Shown here piece after piece: positions 1 through 9,128 of a stretch of DNA of 64,000 nucleotides. The translations under genes were made by a program, and so were the position numbers. Location: the NCBI RefSeq assembly GCF_027497355.1, contig NZ_CP114909.1:248001-312000 (forward strand), given 5' to 3'. Below the pieces are notes generated by a model. That model ran no database searches and had not been told where the DNA came from. It saw only the letters and a list, made by a program, of their open reading frames with translations. Origin of the DNA: Micromonospora sp. WMMA1947 (GTDB taxonomy: Bacteria > Actinomycetota > Actinomycetes > Mycobacteriales > Micromonosporaceae). Within the stretch, counting starts at the first letter, position 1; the number at the start of each line of letters is the position of its first letter.

Positions 1-490
1 TGGAGCGCGCCCGCAGCGGGGTCACCTCCGGCAGCCGCGGCGGTGACGGCGCCCGCCAGCTCGCGTGGCCGATCGCGGCGACGCCGGCTTCGCCGCTGCG
101 CGAGGCCCAGTCCAGGGGTACGACGGCGGCCACCGCCCAGTCCGCAGCGAGCAGCCCCGGCACCGCGTCGACGAGCGTGGCCACCCCGTCGACCGGGTTC
201 GCCGCCACCTGGGCGAGCAGTTCGGCGTCCTGCCCGGTGGTGGTGGGCGCGCCGATCGCCCGCCACACGCCGTCCACCCGGACGCCGGGGATCGCGGCCA
301 GCCCGGCGAGCATCCGCTCCACCCGCGCCGCACCCGGCCAGACCACCGTGAAGTCGTCCACCGCCCGGCCGCCGAGCCGTTCCAGCACCACCACCTGCAC
401 GATGTCCGCGCCGGAGACGCCGAGTGTCCGGGCCACCTGGCCGAGCGTGCCCGGACGGTCCGGCAGGGTCACCCGAACTCTCAGCAGCAT
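1..490 (-). CDS. ACT-domain protein, 3' part cut by the window edge
   Basis: An open frame begins at the ATG at 490-488 and stays open to the window edge, giving 163 codons. The N-terminus (MLLRVRVTLPDRPGTLGQVA, then GADIVQVVV) is a classic ACT ligand-binding fold: beta strand, the DRPGTL loop, a helix, then a hydrophobic strand. ACT domains usually bind amino acids and regulate enzymes or transcription. The rest (about residues 55-163) is unrecognised, with alternating hydrophobic segments that could be a second domain. No catalytic domain is visible in the part present. It is divergent from the APH-type kinase gene starting at 641. The ACT assignment is firm; the role is unknown because the C-terminus is missing. 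Confidence 0.72.
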   Translation of the reverse strand, partial: MLLRVRVTLPDRPGTLGQVARTLGVSGADIVQVVVLERLGGRAVDDFTVVWPGAARVERMLAGLAAIPGVRVDGVWRAIGAPTTTGQDAELLAQVAANPVDGVATLVDAVPGLLAADWAVAAVVPLDWASRSGEAGVAAIGHASWRAPSPPRLPEVTPLRARS

Positions 491-605
491 GTCTGATCCC
501 CTCCGCTCGGCGGGCCGGCCGAGCGGCCGGCAGGCTGGGGCCCAGCCTGCCGGTTGACCATTTCGCCCCTGTTGCAGGGGCATGTCCCGCCGGGAAAACC
601 CGACC

Positions 606-640
606 TTGACAACAAAGCTGAGCTGCCATCAACTAATCGG
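606..640 (+). promoter_or_regulatory. Candidate promoter giving a leaderless transcript
   Basis: A perfect TTGACA lies at 606-611, followed by a 17-bp spacer and TCAACT at 629-634, a weak -10. A start of transcription seven bases later would fall on the ATG at 641. No Shine-Dalgarno sequence precedes that ATG (the bases are CAACTAATCGG), as expected for a leaderless message, which is common in actinobacteria. The -10 is poor, so this is an inference from spacing. Confidence 0.42.
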
Positions 641-1714
641 ATGACCGATCCGGCCGCCGATGTCGCCGCGCCCTCGACCGGTCCCGCCCCGCGCGGGCTC
701 GACCTCGACCGGCTCGCCGCCCATCTGGCCGTCCACCGGCCGGACCTGAGCGGGCCGCTGTCGGCGCGGCTGATCGCCGGCGGCAAGTCCAACCTCACCT
801 ACCTGCTGCGCGCCGGTGACCGCGAGGTCGTGCTGCGCCGCCCCCCGCTGGGTCACGTGCTGGCCACCGCCCACGACATGGCCCGCGAGCACCGGGTGAT
901 CTCGGCGCTCGCGCCGACCGGCGTACCGGTGCCGGAGGCGCTGCTGCTCTGCGCCCACGAGAGCGTGATCGGCGCGCCGTTCTACCTGATGGCGAAGGTC
1001 GACGGCGAGGTCTACCGGCGGCGGGAGCAGACCGACGCGCTCACCTCCGCCCAGCGGCACGACCTCGCCATGGCGATGATGGACACGCTCGCCACGCTGC
1101 ACCGGGTCGAGCCGGCCGAGGTGGGCCTGGCCGACTTCGGCCGGCCGGAGGGCTACCTGGGCCGGCAGGTACGCCGCTGGGCCGGCCAGCTCGACCGGTC
1201 CCGCAGCCGGCCGCTGCCCGGCATCGACGAACTGCGCGACACGCTGGCCGCCAGCGTGCCCGAGGGCGCGAACGCGGGCCGGATCGTGCACGGCGACTAC
1301 CGGCTGGACAACCTGCTCGCCGGCGTCGACCCGGTGGCGGTGCGGGCGGTGCTCGACTGGGAGATGGCCACGCTCGGCGACCCGCTGGCCGACCTCGGGC
1401 TGCTGCTGACGTACTGGGACGTGCTCGGCGACAGCGACCACGGCGAGGGCAACCCGGTCGCCGACGGCATCGGGCCGCGCGCCGGTTTCCCCACCGGCGC
1501 CGAGCTGATCGAGCGGTACGCCGGACGCAGCGACGTCGACGTCGGCCCGCTGCACTGGCACGTGGCGCTCGGCTGTTTCAAGCTCGCGGTGATCTGCGAG
1601 GGCATCCACTACCGGCACACGCTCGGGCAGACGCTGGGCGAGGGCTTCGACCGGATCGGCGACATGGTGGCGCCGCTCGTGGCACACGGGTTGCGCGCGG
1701 TGAGGGAGAACTAG
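641..1714 (+). CDS. APH-fold phosphotransferase paired with an acyl-CoA dehydrogenase
   Basis: A 357-aa kinase of the aminoglycoside-phosphotransferase/choline-kinase fold. Visible motifs are a glycine-rich nucleotide loop (AGGKSNLTYLL), VVLRRPP with the ATP-contacting region, the catalytic loop HGDYRLDNL (about residues 217-225) and the metal-binding LDWEMATLGDPLADLG (about 237-252). The adjacent acyl-CoA dehydrogenase starts directly after its stop codon. This matches the bacterial LvaA/LvaC pairing and mammalian ACAD10/11, where such kinases phosphorylate 4-hydroxyacyl groups rather than antibiotics. I chose the ATG at 641 over an in-frame one at 554 because conserved sequence begins after it and a promoter sits immediately upstream. 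Substrate chain length cannot be read from the sequence. Confidence 0.85.
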   Translation: MTDPAADVAAPSTGPAPRGLDLDRLAAHLAVHRPDLSGPLSARLIAGGKSNLTYLLRAGDREVVLRRPPLGHVLATAHDMAREHRVISALAPTGVPVPEALLLCAHESVIGAPFYLMAKVDGEVYRRREQTDALTSAQRHDLAMAMMDTLATLHRVEPAEVGLADFGRPEGYLGRQVRRWAGQLDRSRSRPLPGIDELRDTLAASVPEGANAGRIVHGDYRLDNLLAGVDPVAVRAVLDWEMATLGDPLADLGLLLTYWDVLGDSDHGEGNPVADGIGPRAGFPTGAELIERYAGRSDVDVGPLHWHVALGCFKLAVICEGIHYRHTLGQTLGEGFDRIGDMVAPLVAHGLRAVREN

Positions 1715-2926
1715 ATGGAGTTCGCGTACGACGACCGCACGGTCGAGCTGCGGCAGCGGCTGGAGGCGTTCCTCACCGAGTGCGTGTACCCGGCCGAGCC
1801 GGTGCACCACGAGCAGGTGGCCGCCGCCGGCGACCCGTGGGCCCGCCCGCCGGTGATGGAGGAGCTGAAGGCGCAGGCGCGGGAGCGCGGGCTGTGGAAC
1901 CTGTTCCTGCCCGACGCGCGCTACGGCGCCGGCCTGACCAACCTCCAGTACGCGCCGCTGGCCGAGCTGACCGGGCGCAGCCCGCACCTGGCGCCGGAGG
2001 CGCTCAACTGCGCCGCGCCGGACACCGGCAACATGGAGCTGCTCGCCGAGTTCGGCTCCGAGGCGCAGCGCAAGCAGTGGCTCATGCCGCTGCTCGCCGG
2101 GGAGATCCGGTCCGCGTTCTGCATGACCGAGCCGGAGGTGGCCTCCTCCGACGCGACGAACATCGGCACCCGGATCGTCCGCGACGGCGACCACTACGTC
2201 GTCAACGGCCGCAAGTGGTGGTCGTCCGGGGCGATGGACCCGCGCTGCGAGATCTTCATCGTGATGGGCAAGACCGACCCGGACGCCGACCGGCACCGCC
2301 AGCAGAGCATGATCCTGGTCCCCCGGGACACCCCCGGCGTGACGGTACGGCGCGGCATGCGGGTCTTCGGCTACAGCGACGCCCCGCACGGCGGGCACGC
2401 CGAGATCGACTTCACCGATGTACGGGTGCCGGTGGACAACCTGGTCGGCGAGGAGGGCACCGGGTTCGCCATCGCCCAGGCCCGGCTCGGCCCCGGCCGC
2501 ATCCACCACTGCATGCGCCTGGTCGGCATGGCCGAACGAGCCCTGGAACTGCTCTGCCGGCGGGTGCTCGACCGGGTCGCGTTCGGCCGCCCGCTCGCCG
2601 AGCAGGGCGTGGTCCGCGAGTGGATCGCCGAGTCGCGGGTGCGGATCGAGCAGGCCCGCCTGCTGGTGCTCAAGACCGCGTGGCTGATGGACACCGTCGG
2701 CAACAAGGGCGCGCACACGGAGATCCAGGCCATCAAGATCGCCACCCCGCTGATGGCGGAGTGGGTGATCGACAAGGCCATCCAGGCGCACGGCGGGGCC
2801 GGGGTCAGCCAGGACACCCCGCTGGCCGAACTGTGGGCGGCGGCCCGCACGCTACGCCTGGCCGACGGCCCCGACGAGGTCCACCGCGCGTCGCTGGCCC
2901 GCCGCGAGCTGCGCCGCTATTCCTGA
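1715..2926 (+). CDS. Acyl-CoA dehydrogenase, ACAD11/LvaC-like
   Basis: A 403-aa FAD-dependent acyl-CoA dehydrogenase of about normal family length. The flavin/substrate segment [17 protein letters not shown] and the WWSSGA segment of the middle beta domain are clear, as is the C-terminal helical domain with [11 protein letters not shown] and QAHGGAGV (FAD dimer contact). The RRYS end is typical of the ACAD10/11-like branch. A GGGAGAA ribosome-binding site at 1704-1710 lies inside the end of the kinase gene, and the ATG abuts its TAG, so the two are almost certainly co-transcribed. By analogy with LvaA/LvaC, it may act on or eliminate phosphate from a phosphorylated hydroxyacyl-CoA; that role is inferred from context. 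Its 3' end converges on the LacI-type gene with 22 bp between. Confidence 0.9.
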   Translation: MEFAYDDRTVELRQRLEAFLTECVYPAEPVHHEQVAAAGDPWARPPVMEELKAQARERGLWNLFLPDARYGAGLTNLQYAPLAELTGRSPHLAPEALNCAAPDTGNMELLAEFGSEAQRKQWLMPLLAGEIRSAFCMTEPEVASSDATNIGTRIVRDGDHYVVNGRKWWSSGAMDPRCEIFIVMGKTDPDADRHRQQSMILVPRDTPGVTVRRGMRVFGYSDAPHGGHAEIDFTDVRVPVDNLVGEEGTGFAIAQARLGPGRIHHCMRLVGMAERALELLCRRVLDRVAFGRPLAEQGVVREWIAESRVRIEQARLLVLKTAWLMDTVGNKGAHTEIQAIKIATPLMAEWVIDKAIQAHGGAGVSQDTPLAELWAAARTLRLADGPDEVHRASLARRELRRYS

Positions 2927-2948
2927 GCGGCGTCCCCGCCGCGGTGGG

Positions 2949-3995
2949 TCAGGCGGAGGCCCGGTGGATCAGCTCGGTGTCCAGCAGCACGTGCGGGGAG
3001 GGAACATCCTCGCCGCGGATGCGGGACACCAGCAGCCGGGCCATCTGCCGGCCCATCTCCTCCACCGGCTGGAACACGGTGGTCAGCGGCGGCTCGGCCT
3101 GACGCGCGATCGGGGCGTCGTCGAAGCCGATCACCGCCACGTCCTCGGGCACCCGGCGGCCGGCCTCGCGCAACGCGCGCAACGCGCCGAACGCCATCAG
3201 GTCGGAGGCGACGAACACCGCGTCCAGTTCCGGGCACACGTCGAGCAGCCGGCGCATGGCCGCGGTGCCGCTGCCCTCGCTGAAGTCCCCGTACGCGATC
3301 AGGCCCGGGTCGACACGGCCGCCGGACGCGCGCACGGCCTCCTGGTAGCCGGAGAGCCGGGCCAGGCCGGCGCCCATGTCCTGCGGGCCCGCGATGGTCG
3401 CGACCCGGCGGCGGCCCTGGCGGAACAGGTGCTCCACCGCCTGTCGCGCGCCGCCGACGTTGTCCATGTCGACGAACCACGCCGGCTGCGCGTTCGGGTG
3501 CAGCATCCGCGCCGGACGACCGCCGAGCACCGTCGGCAGGCCGCGCTCCTCCAGCAGTGTGGGCAGCGGGTCCGCGTCGTGCAGTGACAGCAGGAGTACG
3601 CCGTCCACGTGCTGGTTGGTCAGGTGGTGCTCGACCCGCTCCCGCTCGATCGGCGACTGCACCATGGCCAGCCAGAGCTGCATGGGCGTCTCCACCAGCC
3701 CGGAGCTGACGCCCCGCACGATCGCGGCGAAGAACGGCTCGGTGAAGACCCGCTCCCCCGACTCGGACACGACCAGGGCCACCGAGTCGGTCCGCTGGGT
3801 GACCAGCGCACGGGCGGCACGGTTCGGCACGTACCCCAGCTCGGCGATGGCCTGCTGGACGGCGGCCCGGGCCTCCGGGCTGACCTGCGGCGAGCCGTTG
3901 ACCACGCGGGAGACCGTGCCGCGCCCGACGCCGGCGCGGGCCGCGACCGCGTCGAGGGTCGGACGCCCGAGCGAGCGGGTGCGCTGCGTTGTCAT
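2949..3995 (-). CDS. LacI-family transcriptional regulator (CebR-like)
   Basis: A 348-aa repressor of standard LacI-family length. The N-terminal helix-turn-helix (PTLDAVAARAGVGRGTVSRVV) and hinge helix (YVPNRAARAL) are followed by a periplasmic-binding-protein-like effector domain (SVALVVSES, GVLLLSLH, AVFVASDLMAFGAL, VAVIGFDDAPIA). It is the last gene after a beta-glucosidase and sugar ABC importer on the same strand. The promoter of that cluster carries two copies of a 14-bp operator nearly identical to the Streptomyces CebR site. The simplest reading is that this protein represses the cluster and is released by cellobiose or a related beta-glucoside. In Streptomyces cebR lies upstream of cebE, whereas here it lies at the far end. 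An 84-bp gap separates it from the glucosidase. Confidence 0.87.
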   Translation of the reverse strand: MTTQRTRSLGRPTLDAVAARAGVGRGTVSRVVNGSPQVSPEARAAVQQAIAELGYVPNRAARALVTQRTDSVALVVSESGERVFTEPFFAAIVRGVSSGLVETPMQLWLAMVQSPIERERVEHHLTNQHVDGVLLLSLHDADPLPTLLEERGLPTVLGGRPARMLHPNAQPAWFVDMDNVGGARQAVEHLFRQGRRRVATIAGPQDMGAGLARLSGYQEAVRASGGRVDPGLIAYGDFSEGSGTAAMRRLLDVCPELDAVFVASDLMAFGALRALREAGRRVPEDVAVIGFDDAPIARQAEPPLTTVFQPVEEMGRQMARLLVSRIRGEDVPSPHVLLDTELIHRASA

Positions 3996-4079
3996 CGTCT
4001 GTTGCTCCTCCGACGGTCGGGCGGACCCGGCACCGATTGAGGCGTCGGCGCCGGGCCGCCCGTTACTGGCTGGCCCAGC

Positions 4080-5513
4080 TTATTGTGCGGGCAGTCCGTT
4101 GCGTCGGATCACGTCGGCGTACCACCTGGCGCTGGACTTCGCGATCCGGGCCTGGCTGTCGTAGTCGACATAGACCATGCCGAACCGCTTCGTGTAGCCC
4201 CAGGCCCACTCGAAGTTGTCCAGGAGCGACCAGGCGAAGTATCCCTTGAGCGGCACGCCCGCCTCGATCGCGGCGTGCGCCGCGCGCAGGTGCGCGGAGA
4301 AGTAGGCCAGCCGGTCCGGGTCGTCCACCCGGCCGTCGACGACCTCGTCGACGAACGCCGAGCCGTTCTCGGTGACGTAGAGCGGCAGGTCGGTGTACTC
4401 CCGGTGCACCCGCTCCAGCGTCTCCACCAGGCCCGGGGCGTCGATCTCCCAGTCCATGTCCGTCACCGGGACGCCCCGGGTGACGAACCGCACGTCCTCG
4501 CTGCCCGGCCAGCAGGACGGCGCCCGCCAGTAGGGCTCCGGCTCCGCGCCCTCGACGGGCGCGGCCACCACGTGCCGGCTGTAGTAGTTGATCCCGACCA
4601 TGTCCAGCGGGGTGGAGATGGTCGCCAGGTCACCGTCGCGCACGTGCCCCATGTCGGTGACCTGACGCAGATCCGCGACCAGGTCCGCCGGGTACGCCCC
4701 ACGCAGCACCGGGTCCAGGAAGAACCGGTTGGCCAGCGCGTCGATCCGGCGGGCCGCGTCGGCATCCGCCGCCGATTCGCTCGCCGGGGTGACCGGGTAC
4801 AGGTTGACGGTGATGCCGAGCTGCGCCTCCGGGCGGGCCGCCCGCACCGCCTGCACGGCCAGGCCGTGGCCCAGCATCAGGTGGTGCCCGGCCCGGACCG
4901 CGTCCGCGCCGTCGTTACGGCCCGGCGCGTGCACGCCGGAGCCGTAACCGAGGAACGCCGAGCACCACGGCTCGTTCAGCGTGGTGAAGTACTTCACCCG
5001 GTCACCGAGCGCCTCGGCGACGAGGTGGGAGTACTCGGCGAAACGGGCGGCGGTGTCCCGGGCCGGCCAGCCGCCCGCGTCCTCCAGCGGCTGCGGCAGG
5101 TCCCAGTGGTAGAGCGTCAGCCACGGCTCGATGCCGTGGCCGAGCAGTTCGTCGACCAGGCGGCGGTAGAAGTCCATGCCCTCCTGGTTGACCCCGCCGG
5201 TGCCGCCCGGCTGCACCCGCGGCCAGCTCACCGAGAAGCGGTACGACTGAAGGCCCAGATCGGCCATCAACCGCACGTCGTCCGGCATCCGGTGGTAGTG
5301 GTCGCACGCCACGTCGCCGGTGTGCCCGGCCACCGTCCGGCCCTCGGTGTGGCTGAAGGTGTCCCAGATCGACGGGGCACGGCCGCCCTCCGTCGCCGCG
5401 CCCTCGATCTGGTACGCGGCGGTGGCCGCGCCCCAGAGGAAGCCGGGCGGGAAGGTGAGGGCCGGACCGGCGTCGAGGACGCCGACGGCGGGCGGGCTTG
5501 CTGGGTTGCTCAC
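4080..5513 (-). CDS. Glycoside hydrolase family 1 beta-glucosidase
   Basis: A 477-aa GH1 enzyme. The N-terminal [19 protein letters not shown], the acid/base motif TLNEPWCSA and the nucleophile motif YVTENGSAF are all intact, so it should be an active retaining beta-glucosidase cleaving cellobiose or short oligosaccharides. No signal peptide is present, so it is cytoplasmic and acts after ABC import. The chosen start is the GTG at 5513-5511, which overlaps the permease stop codon in a GTGA arrangement with GGAAGG upstream. An in-frame ATG further upstream would overlap the permease gene heavily. The order importer-glucosidase-LacI regulator supports a cello-oligosaccharide utilisation unit. 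Confidence 0.92.
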   Translation of the reverse strand: MSNPASPPAVGVLDAGPALTFPPGFLWGAATAAYQIEGAATEGGRAPSIWDTFSHTEGRTVAGHTGDVACDHYHRMPDDVRLMADLGLQSYRFSVSWPRVQPGGTGGVNQEGMDFYRRLVDELLGHGIEPWLTLYHWDLPQPLEDAGGWPARDTAARFAEYSHLVAEALGDRVKYFTTLNEPWCSAFLGYGSGVHAPGRNDGADAVRAGHHLMLGHGLAVQAVRAARPEAQLGITVNLYPVTPASESAADADAARRIDALANRFFLDPVLRGAYPADLVADLRQVTDMGHVRDGDLATISTPLDMVGINYYSRHVVAAPVEGAEPEPYWRAPSCWPGSEDVRFVTRGVPVTDMDWEIDAPGLVETLERVHREYTDLPLYVTENGSAFVDEVVDGRVDDPDRLAYFSAHLRAAHAAIEAGVPLKGYFAWSLLDNFEWAWGYTKRFGMVYVDYDSQARIAKSSARWYADVIRRNGLPAQ

Positions 5514-6406
5514 GACTTGACGGCGCCTTCCATGATGCCGCCGATGATCTGGCGGCCGAACAGAACGAACACGACGAACAGGGGCAGGGTCGCGATCAAC
5601 GTACCGGCGAAGATCTGCGAGTTGTCGGCGAAGTAGGCGGTGTTGAGGCTGCGCAGCGAGATCTGGACAGTCGGGTTGGACGGGTCCGCCAGCACCACGA
5701 ACGGCCAGAAGAACTGGTTCCACTGCTCCATGAAGGTCAGCAGACCCAGCACGGCGGCGGCCGGACGCAGCGCGGGTGCCACCACGTGCCAGTACACCCG
5801 CCAGGTGGAGCAGCCGTCCACCCGGGCGGCCTCGATCAACTCGTTCGGTACCGCCTGCTCGGCGTACTGGCGCATCATGAAGATGCCGAAGCCGCCGATC
5901 AGGAACGGAACGGTCACCGACGGCATGGTGTTCAGCCAGTCGAGCTTGGCCATCAGGATGTACAGCGGCAGCACGCCGAGCTGGATCGGCACCATCATCG
6001 AGGTGAGGATGATCAGCAGTAGCGCGTTCTTGCCCCGGAAGCGCAGCTTGGCGAACGCGAAGCCGGCCAGCGAGCCGAAGAACACCGTCGCGACGGTGAT
6101 CGTCCCGGAGACCAGGAACGAGTTCATCAGGCCCTTGACGATGTTGGCGTCGCTGTTCGCGAGCACCCGCTCGATGTTCTCCCCGAGCTTGCCGCCGGGC
6201 AGGAACGGCGGCGGCCAGGAGTTGGCCGCGTCGTTCGTCCGGCTGGCGATCACGATCATCCAGTAGAACGGGAACAGGGACAGCAGCACGCCGAAGATCA
6301 GGCCGATCATGGTGAGCGGGCTGGCCTTCCAGAGCCGCTCGGCCCGATGGGTGGTCTTCACCGGCGGGCTCTGCCGGGTGGGCGGGCGGACGGCGGTGGT
6401 CGTCAT
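5510..6406 (-). CDS. Carbohydrate ABC transporter permease (MalG/CebG type)
   Basis: A 298-aa inner-membrane permease of the MalG family. Six hydrophobic segments are evident (for example [20 protein letters not shown] and [14 protein letters not shown]). The cytoplasmic EAA loop [18 protein letters not shown], which docks the ATPase, lies at about residues 190-207. It forms the channel with the upstream permease, whose gene ends 9 bp before this ATG. No ATPase gene is present in the cluster. Actinobacterial CUT1 importers commonly share a genome-encoded MsiK ATPase, and that is expected here. The stop overlaps the start of the glucosidase gene, indicating translational coupling. Confidence 0.92.
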   Translation of the reverse strand: MTTTAVRPPTRQSPPVKTTHRAERLWKASPLTMIGLIFGVLLSLFPFYWMIVIASRTNDAANSWPPPFLPGGKLGENIERVLANSDANIVKGLMNSFLVSGTITVATVFFGSLAGFAFAKLRFRGKNALLLIILTSMMVPIQLGVLPLYILMAKLDWLNTMPSVTVPFLIGGFGIFMMRQYAEQAVPNELIEAARVDGCSTWRVYWHVVAPALRPAAAVLGLLTFMEQWNQFFWPFVVLADPSNPTVQISLRSLNTAYFADNSQIFAGTLIATLPLFVVFVLFGRQIIGGIMEGAVKS

Positions 6407-6415
6407 CTCGTCACC

Positions 6416-7396
6416 TCACTTGTCGGAGCTGATGCGGCGGGCGAGCAGGTAGTTGATCGCCGACATCAACGCGATGAGCACGAAGAGCACGAGCGCGACC
6501 GCTCCGGCGTAGCCCCACCGGAAGCGCTGGTTCATCACGTCGAGCAGGTACATCGTGATGGTCTGGAACTGCCCCTCCGAACCGCCGGAGAGGCCACCCG
6601 AGCCGCTGGTGAACAGCAGGGGCTCGGTGAACAGCTGGAGGCCGCCGATGGTGGAGATGATCAGCGTGAAGATGATCGTGGGGCGCAGCTGCGGGACCGT
6701 GATCGACCAGAACTGACGCCGCCGGGAGGCGCCGTCCAGCGCCGCGGCCTCGTACATGTCCTTGCTGATCGACTGCATGGCGGCCAGGTAGATCAGCGCG
6801 TTGTAGCCGACCCAGCGCCAGTCGACCATGGTGGAGATGGCGAACCAGGAGGCGAAGCGGTTCGCCCGCCAGTCGATCGGGTCCAGGCCGACGCTGTCGA
6901 GCAGCCAGTTGACCAGGCCGAAGTCCTTGGCGTAGATCATCGAGAAGATCAGCGCGACCACGGCGGTCGAGGTGATGATCGGCATCGCGATGGCCATCCG
7001 GAAGAACGTCTGCGCGCGCAGCTTCCGGTTGAGCGCGTTGGCGAGCATCAGCGCCAGCAGCAGCTGGGGCACCGTGGAGAGCAGGAACATGCCGAACGTG
7101 TTGACCACCGCGTTCCAGAACTGCGGGTCCTCGGTGATCAGCTCGACGAAGTTGTCCATCCCGACGAAGGAGATCGTCGAGTTCAGCGGCGACCGGTCGG
7201 TCAGCGCGATCCAGACCGTGTACGCGATCGGGTACACGCCGAACACGGCGAAGATCACGAAGAACGGCAGGACGTACAGGTACGGCGAGTACTTCAGGTC
7301 CAGCCGGGTCATCGAGGTGGCGCGGCGGCGGGTGTGCTTTGCGACGCGCGGCGCGCCGGGCTCGGGCGGCGCCGCGGCGTGCAGGTCGAGGCTCAT
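6416..7396 (-). CDS. Carbohydrate ABC transporter permease (MalF/CebF type)
   Basis: A 326-aa MalF-type permease. The hydrophobic core begins at YLYVLPFFVIFAVFGVYPIA and the EAA loop reads EAAALDGASRRRQFWSITVP. The ATG at 7396 was chosen because a GAGAAGGA ribosome-binding site precedes it; longer in-frame extensions to 7534 run through a stem-loop between this gene and the binding-protein gene. The short N-terminal cytoplasmic tail is rich in Arg and Pro. It pairs with the downstream MalG-type permease. Confidence 0.9.
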   Translation of the reverse strand: MSLDLHAAAPPEPGAPRVAKHTRRRATSMTRLDLKYSPYLYVLPFFVIFAVFGVYPIAYTVWIALTDRSPLNSTISFVGMDNFVELITEDPQFWNAVVNTFGMFLLSTVPQLLLALMLANALNRKLRAQTFFRMAIAMPIITSTAVVALIFSMIYAKDFGLVNWLLDSVGLDPIDWRANRFASWFAISTMVDWRWVGYNALIYLAAMQSISKDMYEAAALDGASRRRQFWSITVPQLRPTIIFTLIISTIGGLQLFTEPLLFTSGSGGLSGGSEGQFQTITMYLLDVMNQRFRWGYAGAVALVLFVLIALMSAINYLLARRISSDK

Positions 7397-7460
7397 GGGG
7401 AGTCCTTCTCCTCGGCCGGCGTCACCCGCCACACGGGCGACGCCGGACTCTGCGGGCACC

Positions 7461-7499
7461 GCGGGTGGCGCCGGCAGCCGGGCTGCCGACGCCACCCGC
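7461..7499 (-). terminator. Intra-operon stem-loop after the binding-protein gene
   Basis: GCGGGTGGCG at 7461-7470 pairs perfectly with CGCCACCCGC at 7490-7499, and the interior can form a second CGGCAGCC/GGCTGCCG stem. It lies between the binding-protein stop and the first permease. A hairpin here would protect or attenuate the message so that binding protein is made in excess over the membrane subunits, as known for maltose-type operons. There is no clear T-run. Confidence 0.6.
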
Positions 7500-7514
7500 G
7501 GGCGGCTCAACCGG

Positions 7515-8834
7515 TCACTTACCGGCGGCCGCACCGTTCTTGAGGGCCGTCTGCCACTGCTCGCCGGCCGACTTGCCCTGCTCCACCGCGCGCAGGCTGT
7601 TCTCCACCGCGGTGCGGACCGCGTTGTTCTTCGGGCCGAGGTAGACCGGCTTCAGCTCGGTGGCGCCGGCGGCGAAGATCTTGCCGACCGGGGCCTTGCT
7701 GAAGTAGTCGTTGGTCGAGTCGGCCACGGCCGGGTCGGTGAGCGCCTGCGGGTTCGAGGGCAGGTTGCCGACCGCCTTGTACGCGCCGATCTGGCCCTTG
7801 GCGCTGGTCAGGAACTTGGCCAGCTCCGCGGCCTCCTTCTGGTGCTTGCTCGACTTCGGCACGCCGAGGAAGGAGCCGCCCCAGTTGCCACCGGCGCCCG
7901 GCGCCTTGGCGATGTCCCACTTGCCGGCCGCCGCGTCACCGGCCTGGCCCTTGATGACACCGGTCATCCAGGCGGGGCAGGCGATGGTGGCGAAGGTGCC
8001 GTTCTTGAAGCCGGCGTTCCACTCGTTGGAGAACGACTGGAGGTTGTTGGACAGCCCGGCGGCGATCATCTTGGTGGTGAGGTCGTACGCCGTCTTCACG
8101 TCCGGGTTCTGGTCGATGACCATCTTGTTGCTCTTGTCGTAGTACGTGTAGCCGGTGCCCTGGCCCGCGATCTGCATCAGCACGACGTTGTAGAAGTTGG
8201 TCGCCGAGTCGACGAACTTGTGCTTCTTGTCGGCGGCGGCGAACTTCTGGCCGGTGGCGATGAACTCGTCCCAGGTCGGCCAGAGCGCGCCGACCTGCTC
8301 GCGGTCGGTGGGCAGCCCGGCGGCCTTGAACAGGTCGCTGCGGTAGCACAGCGCCATCGAGCCGACGTCGGTGCCGAGGCCCAGCACCTTGCCGTCGGGG
8401 GTGGTGCCCTGCTCCCACTTCCACGGCAGGAAGTTGCCCTTGAGGTCGTTCGCGCCGTGGTCGGCGAGGTTCACGAACTTGTCGGCCTGGGCGTAGAACT
8501 GGACGATGGTGCCCTCTTCCAGGGCCACCACGTCGCCGGCGCCGGAGCCCGCGGTGATCTGCTGGGTGAGGCGGGTGTTGTAGTCACCGAGGCCGAGGCC
8601 CTTGCCCCGCTCCTGGATCTTGACGTTCGGGTGCTCCGCCTCGTACTGCTTGTACAGCTCTTCGTAGCCGAAGCCCTGGTCGCCGAAGACGTCGACGACC
8701 AGCGTGACCGGGCCGCCGCCGCTGCCGCTGTCGCCGCTGTCCGAGTCGTCGCCGCAGGCGGCGGTGGTGCCGAGCACGACGACGGACGCGAGCGCGATGG
8801 CCGCGAAGCGCCGACGACGGATTGGGACGCTCAT
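7515..8834 (-). CDS. Sugar-binding lipoprotein of the ABC importer (CebE-like)
   Basis: A 439-aa extracellular solute-binding protein. The ATG at 8834 is preceded by a GAAAGAGGGG ribosome-binding site. The N-terminus is a lipoprotein signal: IRRRR, a hydrophobic stretch, then GTTAAC with the lipobox cysteine at about residue 27, followed by a Ser/Gly/Asp-rich linker. The body has the family-1/8 binding-protein pattern (LVVDVFGD, QITAGSGAGDVVALEE, GGSFLGVPK). It would capture a beta-glucoside such as cellobiose at the membrane surface and deliver it to the two permeases. It is first in the operon, behind two operator sites. Confidence 0.9.
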   Translation of the reverse strand: MSVPIRRRRFAAIALASVVVLGTTAACGDDSDSGDSGSGGGPVTLVVDVFGDQGFGYEELYKQYEAEHPNVKIQERGKGLGLGDYNTRLTQQITAGSGAGDVVALEEGTIVQFYAQADKFVNLADHGANDLKGNFLPWKWEQGTTPDGKVLGLGTDVGSMALCYRSDLFKAAGLPTDREQVGALWPTWDEFIATGQKFAAADKKHKFVDSATNFYNVVLMQIAGQGTGYTYYDKSNKMVIDQNPDVKTAYDLTTKMIAAGLSNNLQSFSNEWNAGFKNGTFATIACPAWMTGVIKGQAGDAAAGKWDIAKAPGAGGNWGGSFLGVPKSSKHQKEAAELAKFLTSAKGQIGAYKAVGNLPSNPQALTDPAVADSTNDYFSKAPVGKIFAAGATELKPVYLGPKNNAVRTAVENSLRAVEQGKSAGEQWQTALKNGAAAGK

Positions 8835-8933
8835 CCGAGACCCCTCTTTCGGTGGTGAGGCGATATCTGCTGTGTGGTGGGGGGTGCGTGTCGCGCGGGC
8901 CGGAGCGGGCAGGAACGAGATCCGCGCCACTCC

Positions 8934-8947
8934 CGGGAGCGCTCCCA
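8934..8947. promoter_or_regulatory. CebR-type operator, promoter-proximal copy
   Basis: CGGGAGCGCTCCCA differs at one base from the Streptomyces CebR consensus TGGGAGCGCTCCCA. It sits just after the candidate -10 of the binding-protein promoter, where bound repressor would block initiation. Confidence 0.85.
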
Positions 8948-8949
8948 TG

Positions 8950-8978
8950 AGGTTGCCGGGAGGTGACAGGGGTGTCAA
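8950..8978 (-). promoter_or_regulatory. Candidate promoter of the sugar ABC operon
   Basis: On the minus strand TTGACA (8978-8973) is followed by 17 bases and CAACCT (8955-8950). The -35 is perfect and the -10 weak. The two operators lie one upstream of the -35 and one just downstream of the -10, the layout expected for repression by a LacI-family protein, possibly with looping. The untranslated leader would be about 110 bases. Confidence 0.6.
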
Positions 8979-8986
8979 TAGACCGT

Positions 8987-9000
8987 TGGGAGCGTTCCCA
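8987..9000. promoter_or_regulatory. CebR-type operator, distal copy
   Basis: TGGGAGCGTTCCCA matches the CebR consensus at 13 of 14 positions. Its centre is 53 bp from that of the proximal operator, about five helical turns, placing both on the same face of the DNA. Confidence 0.85.
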
Positions 9001-9128
9001 TTTCGTTACCGCGCCCGCGCGCGGCCCCGGGCGGGAACCCCTCGGTCGCGGCGGTGGGCCGGCCCGATCAGCGGCGGTGAGGTGGCGCGATCAGGGGTGG
9101 GGTGGCGGTCGGCGGCGCGCGGGCGCGG

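Noticed and set aside
554..640. ATG at 554 as the start of the APH-fold kinase
   Set aside because: Residues before 641 are not conserved-looking, and a TTGACA promoter at 606-611 lies inside that extension.
641..1714. Aminoglycoside resistance enzyme
   Set aside because: The fold is APH-like, but the gene is coupled to an acyl-CoA dehydrogenase, which points to hydroxyacyl-CoA metabolism and not drug resistance.
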